From Citrifermentans bremense R1 (GTDB taxonomy: Bacteria; Desulfobacterota; Desulfuromonadia; Geobacterales; Geobacteraceae), in contig NZ_AUGE01000021.1 of the NCBI RefSeq assembly GCF_000426865.1, positions 1 to 64,000 of the forward strand: DNA of 64,000 nt, given 5' to 3'. Below, piece by piece: positions 8,358 to 14,997 of the stretch. Under the pieces are notes generated by a model, which worked only from the letters and a program-made list of their open reading frames with translations, made no database searches and was not told the DNA's origin. How positions within the stretch are numbered: the stretch's first letter is position 1; the number at the start of each line of letters is the position of its first letter. The translations under genes and the position numbers were made by a program.

Positions 8358-9200
8358 TCAAAGGGCGGCGATCACCCTCTGCATGCTCTGCTTGACCGTC
8401 TCAGCCAGTTCGGTCAATTGGCTGTTCCCCACCAACGAGAGCGCAGCGACCGGGTCCATGACCATCACCACGGTGCGCCCCTCCGAAAGGGAATAGACCA
8501 CGACGTTGCACGGCAGCAGGGTGCCGATGTTGATCTCGATGCCGAACGCCTGGTAGGCGAGCCCGGGGTTGCAAGCTCCCAGGATCTGGTAGTTGCGAAA
8601 ATCCTTGTGCAGCTTCTCCTGGAATTTCTTTTTGATGTCTATGTAAGAGATGATGCCGAAGCCCTCTTTCTGCAGCTCCTGCTGTACCCTTTCCAGCGCG
8701 TCGCTGAAAGTGAGGGTCATGGTGATGCCGAAAGCATAATGGGTGTGCAGCGGCAGCGATTCCTCTTTTTCCATGGCTTCTGCCAGCTGTTTGAGGCTCA
8801 GCACCTCCCGCTGGATCTGTTCCGGTATCGTCGCCTGGATCATTCGCTCGGCCTCATCGTCCTTCGGTGTCCAGTCAACCTCGATGGTGAGGACCTGCGG
8901 GGCCACAGGGCTTTGCACCGAGGAAGGAACCACACGGTTGATGACGCGCCCGGTGAAGAGCGGGTGCTCCATCAGGAAGTAGTGCACCTCGCCGTGGGTC
9001 TTGTCGATCACCACCTTCTCCTTGATCAGCAGCCCCTCCCCGCGCACCTCCCGCAAAAGCCCGTTGCCGTAATGCTGCAGGATGCGCGACTGGACCGCGC
9101 CCGGCAGGTACGTTTGCGGCAGCTCAACCTTTTCGATGATGAGTTTCCAGATGTTGTCGAACGCTGCATGCACCTCGCAGCTATAACTGATCTTGCGCAT
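8358..9200 (-). CDS. SRPBCC-like domain fused to DUF302 domain
   Basis: A 280-residue protein with no signal peptide. Residues 1-135 resemble an SRPBCC/START-like ligand-binding fold (MRKISYSCEVHAAFDNIWKLI ... REVRGEGLLIKEKVVIDKTH). Residues about 155-278 form a DUF302 domain (MTLTFSDALERVQQELQKEGFG ... ILGACNPGLAYQAF ... LLPCNVVVYSLSEG), including the typical CNP and PCN Cys residues. DUF302 proteins are of unknown function and often sit near redox or sulfur genes. An AGGAGG site lies upstream of the ATG. Domain boundaries are estimates; the N-terminal assignment is weaker than the DUF302 one. Confidence 0.7.
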   Translation of the reverse strand: MRKISYSCEVHAAFDNIWKLIIEKVELPQTYLPGAVQSRILQHYGNGLLREVRGEGLLIKEKVVIDKTHGEVHYFLMEHPLFTGRVINRVVPSSVQSPVAPQVLTIEVDWTPKDDEAERMIQATIPEQIQREVLSLKQLAEAMEKEESLPLHTHYAFGITMTLTFSDALERVQQELQKEGFGIISYIDIKKKFQEKLHKDFRNYQILGACNPGLAYQAFGIEINIGTLLPCNVVVYSLSEGRTVVMVMDPVAALSLVGNSQLTELAETVKQSMQRVIAAL

Positions 9201-9406
9201 GACCTGGCACCTCCTGCCGTTGGCGGAAAAGAAGCCAAAGTAAGCGAAAAGTCGCTTGACAAAATCAAGCGAAAAACGGTTGCAAAAAACATCACCAACT
9301 TTACCCGATTGTTTTTGCGAGGCAATGCAGGACGCTTTTTTAATGGGAATGAGCTTCCGGAATTTCCCGATTAACGCTTGAACCGCTAGACCCTCACCAG
9401 CTGCAC

Positions 9407-9435
9407 TTGTAAAGACCGGTGATCTCCTTTAAGAT
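9407..9435 (+). promoter_or_regulatory. sigma-70-type promoter for the short-chain dehydrogenase gene
   Basis: TTGTAA at 9407-9412 and TAAGAT at 9430-9435 are separated by 17 bases and lie about 50 bases upstream of the ATG at 9488. The match to TTGACA/TATAAT is fair. Confidence 0.5.
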
Positions 9436-9487
9436 AGCCTTTCTTCTAATAAGCCTGACGAAAAACAGAAATAATGAGGAGGAATCG

Positions 9488-10252
9488 ATGAGTAAGACTG
9501 CGCTGATAACCGGGGCCTCGTCGGGGTTCGGAGCCGCATGTGCCCGCGCCTTCGCGAACCAGGGATGGAAGCTGGTCCTGGCCGCCCGGCGCCGCGAGGC
9601 GCTGGAGCAACTCAAGGAGGAACTTGGCGGCGACTCCAGGGTCTTTTGCATCACCTTGGACGTCCGCGACCGGGAAGCCGTCTCCGCCTCTTTCGCCTCG
9701 CTCCCGGCTCAGTTTGCCGAGATAGACCTGCTGCTGAACAACGCCGGGCTGGCACTAGGGCTTGAGCCTGCCCACCAGGCCTCGCTGGACGACTGGGAAA
9801 CCATGGTCGACACCAACATAAAGGGGGTCATGTACTGCACCCGCGCCATCCTCCCCGGGATGGTGGCCCGCAACCGCGGGCACGTGATCAACATCGGCTC
9901 CGTCGCGGGTAGCTGGCCCTATCCCGGAGGGAACGTCTACGGCGCCAGCAAGGCGTTCGTGCAGCAGTTCTCCCGGAATCTGCGCGCGGACCTTTTGGGG
10001 ACCGCCGTCAGGGTAACCAACATCGAGCCCGGCATGGCCGAGACCGAGTTCTCCAAGGTGCGGTTCAAGGGGGAGGACGAAAAGGCGCATCGCGTCTATG
10101 CCGGCACGGAACCGCTGCAGGGCGAAGACATAGCGGAGATTGTTGCGTGGGTGGCGTCGGTGCCGCAACGGGTCAACATCAACAGCGTAGAGGTGATGTC
10201 GGTTTGCCAGGCATGGGGTCCGCTGGCAGTCCACCGCGGCGCCGCAGAATAG
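9488..10252 (+). CDS. short-chain dehydrogenase/reductase (YdfG-like)
   Basis: A 254-residue classical SDR. The NAD(P) motif TGASSGFG lies at residues 8-15, the NNAG motif follows, and the catalytic Ser and YGASK (Tyr, Lys) lie in the GSVAGSWPYPGGNVYGASK region. The basic residues after the second strand (AARRREAL) suggest NADP(H). The closest style is YdfG, which oxidises L-allo-threonine, serine and 3-hydroxy acids; the physiological substrate is unknown. The ATG at 9488 with GAGGAGG upstream is preferred over an in-frame start at 9419. It is a single-gene unit with its own promoter and a strong terminator. Confidence 0.88.
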   Translation: MSKTALITGASSGFGAACARAFANQGWKLVLAARRREALEQLKEELGGDSRVFCITLDVRDREAVSASFASLPAQFAEIDLLLNNAGLALGLEPAHQASLDDWETMVDTNIKGVMYCTRAILPGMVARNRGHVINIGSVAGSWPYPGGNVYGASKAFVQQFSRNLRADLLGTAVRVTNIEPGMAETEFSKVRFKGEDEKAHRVYAGTEPLQGEDIAEIVAWVASVPQRVNINSVEVMSVCQAWGPLAVHRGAAE

Positions 10253-10280
10253 CGGTTGAGAAAAGCCGGCCGGAAAATAA

Positions 10281-10316
10281 AAAAGGAGCAACCACCCGAG
10301 GGAGGTTGCTCCTTTT
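10281..10316. terminator. bidirectional intrinsic terminator
   Basis: AAAAGGAGCAACC (10281-10293) and GGTTGCTCCTTTT (10304-10316) are perfect 13-base complements around a ten-base loop, with T-tracts on both strands. It can stop the plus-strand dehydrogenase gene and the minus-strand hemerythrin gene. Confidence 0.9.
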
Positions 10317-10346
10317 GTTCATTCAGCTCATTGAGTTTCCGGACGG

Positions 10347-10802
10347 TCAGTAGTCCTCGGAATCGTCGTTGTCGTCTGGGCTCAGCGCAGGGCGGTTGAT
10401 GTTGTTATCCTGCAGGAACAGGATCAACTCCATGTCCATCCTCTTGAAATGGCTGCGCAGCCACTCGCACATGGCGTTGACGGCGGCAACTATCATCAGC
10501 GTGTTCTCGCCCTGCTCGGCATGCAGCGCCTCCAGGCGGAGCACCTCGCGAAAGAACATCTCGTGCTGGGCCTTGTGCGCCTCGTACCCGGGATAGCCCG
10601 ATTCCAGCTGCAGTTTTTCCTCGTCCTTGAAGTGCCTGCGCACGTACTTTTTCAGGAACCACATCAGCTTTCCGATCTCTTCGCTACCCTTTTTCGCCCT
10701 GGCGCCCTTCAACAAATCGTCCACACGGCGCAACAGCTCCTGGTGCTGTCCGTCGATTTCATGGTTCCCGGTAATCATTTCATCACGCCACTGCGTCAAC
10801 AT
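10347..10802 (-). CDS. bacteriohemerythrin
   Basis: A 151-residue protein with all expected di-iron ligands: GQHQEL, RRHFKDEEKL, HKAQHE and SHFKRMDMEL, giving five His, one Glu and one Asp. Bacteriohemerythrins bind O2 reversibly and are thought to supply, store or sense oxygen in microaerophiles and to protect anaerobes. The C-terminal 20 residues are an acidic tail (NINRPALSPDDNDDSEDY) outside the fold. AGGAGAGAG precedes the start. Compare the ligand-deficient paralogue at 3576-3986. Confidence 0.92.
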   Translation of the reverse strand: MLTQWRDEMITGNHEIDGQHQELLRRVDDLLKGARAKKGSEEIGKLMWFLKKYVRRHFKDEEKLQLESGYPGYEAHKAQHEMFFREVLRLEALHAEQGENTLMIVAAVNAMCEWLRSHFKRMDMELILFLQDNNINRPALSPDDNDDSEDY

Positions 10803-11046
10803 GCATCTCTCTCCTGTACCGCCTGTCTCCTTGTTGGAGTGTGAGAGTGTTTTTATCGCCCTCTGTGGTTAATTATCGGCAAAACTCTAGGCAACTTTAG
10901 CAATAACATCGCTCTGCCAGCGGTGCACCAAGATAGCGCAAAAGATCCCATGCAGTTTGTCGACACCGATACAAGCTTTGATGCTGGACAGAAAAGGCCA
11001 CAGACAGTTCGCCTGCGGCCTTTGACAACCATCTCGCTGATAACCG
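10803..11046. other. intergenic region
   Basis: Contains the upstream region of the bacteriohemerythrin gene and the terminator of the formate dehydrogenase operon (10992-11023). Two weak TTGC/TAAT-like boxes are visible near 10880-10920 on the minus strand but not at good spacing. Confidence 0.4.
10992..11023 (-). terminator. terminator of the formate dehydrogenase operon
   Basis: On the minus strand AAAGGCCGCAG pairs with CTGTGGCCTTTT (one mismatch) followed by a T-rich stretch. It lies about 25 bases beyond the tatA stop codon and closes the fdnG-to-tatA unit. Confidence 0.65.
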
Positions 11047-11220
11047 TTACGCCTTCTTTTCCTCGTTCAGTTGGACCACGTCCTCACCGGAGGATGCCTT
11101 CTTGAAGTTCTTGATGCTGCTTCCCAGTGCCTGCCCCAACTGCGGGAGTTTCGCCGGTCCTACCACAACCAGTGCTATGACGAGGACGATGATCATTTCC
11201 GGCATACCGAATCCAAACAT
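11047..11220 (-). CDS. tatA: TatA/TatE-family twin-arginine translocase subunit
   Basis: A 57-residue gene found by reading the reverse strand. It begins MFGFGMPEMIIVLVIALVVV, a single N-terminal membrane helix, followed by the conserved hinge GPAKLPQLGQALG and an amphipathic helix (SSIKNFKKA), then a short charged tail. AAAGGAG lies 6 bases upstream of the ATG. TatA oligomers form the pore of the Sec-independent pathway that exports folded, cofactor-loaded proteins. It is the last gene of the formate dehydrogenase operon, whose catalytic subunit has a Tat signal, so it probably supplies dedicated translocation capacity. TatC is not in this window. Confidence 0.9.
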   Translation of the reverse strand: MFGFGMPEMIIVLVIALVVVGPAKLPQLGQALGSSIKNFKKASSGEDVVQLNEEKKA

Positions 11221-11313
11221 TTAACTTCTCCTTTAAAGAACCGCCCTACCGGTCCGATGAATCGTTGGTTTTATGTAAGCCCCGATGCCTTTGGCCCGGG
11301 GTCGCTTTCAAAT

Positions 11314-12720
11314 TCAAGCCTGCAGCTTTTGCTGAGCTGCATCGGAAAAGGGCTCGCCTGCGGCCGCCTTTTCCTTGTCGGCGTTTCTCAGGTCGTAGTA
11401 TTCCTGCGGCGTATTGATGTTGCTGAAGGAATCGAAGCGGGGGTCGAAACCGGCCACCTCCGAGGGGCTTATTTCGCGCACGTTCACCCGCGGCAGGATG
11501 GAAACGACGCGGCGCTTGCCGTTTTTGAGCGAAGACTCCATGGCCGGCAGGCACCCCTTGTTGTACAGCGCGTGCAGCGGCTCGTAGCCTTGCGGGCTCA
11601 TGGGGAGCACCAGGTCGCAGCCGTAGCGGTGGCTCGCAATGTGCCTGATCAGCGCCGGATTCAGGTGCGGCATGTCGCAGGCCACGGTGAATACTGCCGG
11701 GTTCGAACTTTGGGAAAGCCCCGCGTGGATCCCTGCCAAAGCACCCATCCCCTCGTAGAGATCGGGCACCTTCCGGCAGGGCAGGAACTGGTATTGCTCG
11801 GGGGCGTTGGTTACCAGGATCACCTCGGGGAAGATCTCGCAAAGCTCCCGGTAGATGCTTTCGATGAAGCGCCCCCCCTTGTGCGGCAGCAGGGCCTTGT
11901 TGCTCCCCATACGGCTGGAGGCCCCACCAGCAAGGATAACGCCGGTCACCCCATGGACCTTGCCGTCCCCGGCGCGGAAATCGATCCCCTCGACGTGGGT
12001 GTAGAGCTTGAAGCTCATGGCCCTGACGTAGCCGACCAGGGTGATGCCGGCCTCTTCCGCCATCTTGATCGCCATGTCGGTAGGCGAGGTGCGGGAAGCG
12101 ATCACGTCGATGCCGAGAAGCGAGGCCTTAGCCACCAGCTCGGTCGAAACGCGTCCCGAAGTGACCAGAATCTTTCCTTCCAGTGAGATTCCCTTCAAAA
12201 GGGCCTCTCCGGCTAGGCGGTCTATGGTGTTGTGGCGGCCGATATCTTCTGCGTGCAGGATGAGTTCGGTATCGCCGACCCCTGCGGAGTGCATGCCGCC
12301 ATGGCTTTTGTACCCTTCCGCCTTCTGCGCCAGTTGGTTCATCAGCGTGAAGATCGAGGCGGTGGAATGGACCCGGGAGGGCCCCTTTTTCTCGACGGGC
12401 TTGGGCATGTTGAAGCTGATGCCGGTGCCGCAGCCGGAGGTGAGCACCGGCTTCAGGCGCTCGGGGAGCTCTCCCCGGATGGTTACGCTGGCGGCCCCGA
12501 AATCCTGGCAGATGGCCAAGGCCAGGAAGTCCTCCACCTGTGAGACGAACCCCTGCAGGCGCAGAAAGCCCGCCACCAGGAAGCGTAGATCGTGAGGCGA
12601 GGCAATGAGGGTCGCCAGTTCGCGCCCGTTCACCACCAGTTGCAGCGGGTATTCGTTGACCACCCCGCCCTCTTCCTGTACCAGCACACCTTTGTTGAAA
12701 CTGTAGATCTTGCTAGCCAC
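11314..12720 (-). CDS. fused FdhD (formate dehydrogenase sulfurtransferase) and MobA (molybdenum cofactor guanylyltransferase)
   Basis: A 468-residue two-enzyme protein. Residues 1-245 are FdhD, which passes sulfur from IscS to the Mo-bis-MGD cofactor of formate dehydrogenase (ERLKPVLTSGCGTGISF, AGVGDTELILHAEDIGRHNTIDRL, TSGRVSTELV). Residues 258-450 are MobA, which links GMP to molybdopterin (GVILAGGASSRMGSNKALLPHKGG, ACDMPHLNP). The active-site pair usually written CxxC is CGTG here, with C97 kept and the second Cys absent. The start is GTG at 12720 with GAGGAG upstream; the frame extends to 12879, but that part translates a GC-rich palindromic repeat. Both halves serve the formate dehydrogenase encoded just upstream. 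Confidence 0.9.
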   Translation of the reverse strand: MASKIYSFNKGVLVQEEGGVVNEYPLQLVVNGRELATLIASPHDLRFLVAGFLRLQGFVSQVEDFLALAICQDFGAASVTIRGELPERLKPVLTSGCGTGISFNMPKPVEKKGPSRVHSTASIFTLMNQLAQKAEGYKSHGGMHSAGVGDTELILHAEDIGRHNTIDRLAGEALLKGISLEGKILVTSGRVSTELVAKASLLGIDVIASRTSPTDMAIKMAEEAGITLVGYVRAMSFKLYTHVEGIDFRAGDGKVHGVTGVILAGGASSRMGSNKALLPHKGGRFIESIYRELCEIFPEVILVTNAPEQYQFLPCRKVPDLYEGMGALAGIHAGLSQSSNPAVFTVACDMPHLNPALIRHIASHRYGCDLVLPMSPQGYEPLHALYNKGCLPAMESSLKNGKRRVVSILPRVNVREISPSEVAGFDPRFDSFSNINTPQEYYDLRNADKEKAAAGEPFSDAAQQKLQA

Positions 12721-12749
12721 CCGGTTGCTCCTCGCTGTCAGCCGACTCG

Positions 12750-12850
12750 CGTCCACTCTCCCTCGCCCTTTGGCAGAGGGCGGGGTGAGGGCGCTGCTGT
12801 GTGACGTTCTGTTACCCTCACCCCTGCCCCTCTCCCTGAGGGAGAGGGGC
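12750..12850. repeat. palindromic REP-like repeat between formate dehydrogenase and FdhD-MobA genes
   Basis: Two adjacent hairpins are present. One is built from CCCTCGCCCT and AGGGCGGGGTGAGGG. The other, at 12826-12850, has perfect 12-base arms (GCCCCTCTCCCT and AGGGAGAGGGGC) around a single base. The style matches widely dispersed intergenic repeats of GC-rich bacteria. It creates a false N-terminal extension of the FdhD-MobA frame. Confidence 0.75.
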
Positions 12851-12945
12851 TTTCGGAGGGTGTCCTCGTACTTCTTCACTTAACTTACTTCAATTACTAC
12901 CTTTCACTTGCTTCACTTGCAGTTCGTCTCAAGCTGCCCGGCAGG

Positions 12946-14157
12946 CTAGGCTTCGCCTGCGACCTTGCCGTGTACTGCAGGTCCCTTGTCGGTCTTGTGG
13001 AAGTTGTCCGGGATCGAGTAGTCCACGGTCTCCGGATGGTGCTCGAAGATCGGGAAGTATTTCGCGATCAGGACGAAGAACAGGATGTGCGCCGCGATGA
13101 TGCCGACGGTCACCAGGCTCTCGATGAAGGAGGGGTAGTAGAAGGTTCCCGGAGCCTCCATCCCGAACATCGATACGTTGAAGCGGTTCAAGATGACGCC
13201 TGCGATGACGAGCCAGGCGGCGGTAGCGCGCAGACGGTTGTTCTCGCGCACGTTGCCGTTCATCAGCATCACCAGGGGCGCGATCACCCCGCCCAGCATC
13301 TCGACAGCGAAAAGCGCCACCAGACCCGGACGGTTGAAGAGCGGCCCCTCGGTCAGCGCGAAGAGGGAGAAGAGCTTCAGGGTCAGGTACGCGGTGATGA
13401 CCCAGGGGAGGATCTTCGCCAGAGTCTCCAAAAGCTCGCTCTCGTCGGGCTGCCCCATCCATTTGTGGCTCATGGTCGCTTCCACGATGATGATGGAGAT
13501 GCCGGCGCACATGGCAGAAACCCAGAAGAGCAGCGGCAGGAGCGGGTTGTACCAGAGGCTGTGCAGCTTATCGACCGCGATCAGGAAGAAGGTTCCGAGC
13601 GAAGACTGGTGCAAGGTCGAGATGGAGGCCGCCGCGATGACGAGCGGCATCTCTATGGTCCTAAGCAGCCTCAGCGGCACGTGGTAGCCGAACTTCTCGC
13701 AGACCGGCGACAGGAACTCCAGGAAGAGCACCGTGGTGTACGCGGCGATGCACATGGAAACCTCGAACATCGGGGAGTGCGGGTTCCAGTACACCATGGT
13801 ATGCCAGCAGCGCTGCGGCTGCCCCAGGTCGAGAAGGAGACCGACGCAGACGAGCGAGTAGCCGAGGAAGCCGGTCACGATGGCCGGACGCACCAGCGGC
13901 TCAAGCTTCTTGATGTGGAAGCAGTGCACGATGGCCCCGAGGGTGAAGGCGCCCGCCGCCAGGGGTACGGCGGTGACGACGTCGAAGGAGATCCAGAGTC
14001 CCCAGGGGAAGGTGTCGTTCAGGTTGGTGGTGACCCCGAGGCCGAACACGAAGCGGACCAGGGAGGCGAGCGCGCCCAGCGATACCAGGACGATCAGGAA
14101 TTTAACGAAGCGGTGGTATCCCTTGATCTCGTTGATGATTATCTTTGCAGCGGTCAT
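12946..14157 (-). CDS. NrfD/HybB-type membrane subunit of formate dehydrogenase
   Basis: A 403-residue polytopic protein with about ten membrane helices and the NrfD/PsrC/HybB family look: WGLWISFDVVTAVPLAAGAF, LVCVGLLLDLGQPQRCWHTMVYWNPHSPMFE, LHQSSLGTFFL. Such subunits carry electrons from the iron-sulfur subunit to the quinone pool without heme. It takes the place of the cytochrome b subunit FdnI of the E. coli enzyme. The gene starts directly after the iron-sulfur subunit stop codon with AGGAGGAG upstream, so it is translationally tied to it. No c-type cytochrome is encoded in the operon. Confidence 0.88.
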   Translation of the reverse strand: MTAAKIIINEIKGYHRFVKFLIVLVSLGALASLVRFVFGLGVTTNLNDTFPWGLWISFDVVTAVPLAAGAFTLGAIVHCFHIKKLEPLVRPAIVTGFLGYSLVCVGLLLDLGQPQRCWHTMVYWNPHSPMFEVSMCIAAYTTVLFLEFLSPVCEKFGYHVPLRLLRTIEMPLVIAAASISTLHQSSLGTFFLIAVDKLHSLWYNPLLPLLFWVSAMCAGISIIIVEATMSHKWMGQPDESELLETLAKILPWVITAYLTLKLFSLFALTEGPLFNRPGLVALFAVEMLGGVIAPLVMLMNGNVRENNRLRATAAWLVIAGVILNRFNVSMFGMEAPGTFYYPSFIESLVTVGIIAAHILFFVLIAKYFPIFEHHPETVDYSIPDNFHKTDKGPAVHGKVAGEA

Positions 14158-14997
14158 CTAGCTCTCCTCCTTAGGCGTTGCGCCGGATTTTCTCTGTTCC
14201 TCTTCCTTGGCGATCCTCTCCTTCCTGTGGTTGAACCAGGAAAGGAGCGAGAGCGAACTGCCGACGGTGAGGAAGATCCCCGGCACGAGCCGCAGCGCCT
14301 GCCAGGTGTAAGACGGGAGCGGCCTCTTGGTGACCGGTTTGAACCCGAGTTCGTCGAAGGGGAGCGCGGTCAGGTAGATGACGCTGGTCCCACCCGCTTC
14401 TTCGGCGCCGTAGAGCTTCTTCAGGTACTTCTCCGGGCGGGTGGCGATGCGCTTGTTCGCCTCCTTGATCATCTCCCCGCGGTCGCCGTAGGTGATGGCG
14501 GAGACGCAGGTGGTGGCGCAGGCGGGCTTCAGCCCTTCCTTCACCCTGGAGTAGCAGCCGGTGCACTTTCTCACCAGCGGGAACGCCTTGCTCCACTCGT
14601 ACTTGGGAACACCGAACGGGCAGGCGACCATGCAGAAGCGGCAGCCGATGCAGCGCTTGGCGTCGTAGACGACGGGGCCTTCCTTGGTCTTCTTGAAGGC
14701 GCCGACCGGGCAGACGGAGGCGCACGCCGGCTCGTTGCAGTGCATGCACATCTCTTTGTAGAAGGCGAACTCGTTCTGCCCGTTCTTCTCGTAGTCGCGG
14801 AACTTGATGCGGGTGAAGGTGTGCTCCGACATAAGGGGCGGGTTCTGGTAACCCTCGCCGTTGAAGAACTCAGTCTTCTCGGCGTCGAGCTGGTTCCACT
14901 GCTTGCAGGCGACCTGGCAGCCGCGGCAGCCGGTGCACTTGGTCATGTCGATCAAGAACGCCTTGCTCTTGTTGAAATCCTGATTGGTCTCGCTCAT
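14158..14997 (-). CDS. fdnH: formate dehydrogenase iron-sulfur (beta) subunit
   Basis: A 279-residue ferredoxin-like subunit with four Cys clusters: CTGCRGCQVAC, CMHCNEPACASVC, CIGCRFCMVAC, and CTGCY...ACATTC. These bind four [4Fe-4S] centres, as in the HybA/FdnH family. A C-terminal membrane helix (about residues 230-250, LVPGIFLTVGSSLSLLSWFN) anchors it, and a charged tail follows. It takes electrons from the catalytic subunit and hands them to the NrfD-type protein. Its ATG overlaps the fdnG stop codon (ATGA). Confidence 0.9.
   Translation of the reverse strand: MSETNQDFNKSKAFLIDMTKCTGCRGCQVACKQWNQLDAEKTEFFNGEGYQNPPLMSEHTFTRIKFRDYEKNGQNEFAFYKEMCMHCNEPACASVCPVGAFKKTKEGPVVYDAKRCIGCRFCMVACPFGVPKYEWSKAFPLVRKCTGCYSRVKEGLKPACATTCVSAITYGDRGEMIKEANKRIATRPEKYLKKLYGAEEAGGTSVIYLTALPFDELGFKPVTKRPLPSYTWQALRLVPGIFLTVGSSLSLLSWFNHRKERIAKEEEQRKSGATPKEES

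Noticed and set aside
11071-12186. A 371-codon plus-strand frame opposite the FdhD-MobA gene
   Set aside because: It has no family similarity; the minus strand gives the real protein.
12721-12879. N-terminal extension of the FdhD-MobA frame
   Set aside because: It translates a palindromic repeat, and a GTG with a good ribosome site lies at 12720.
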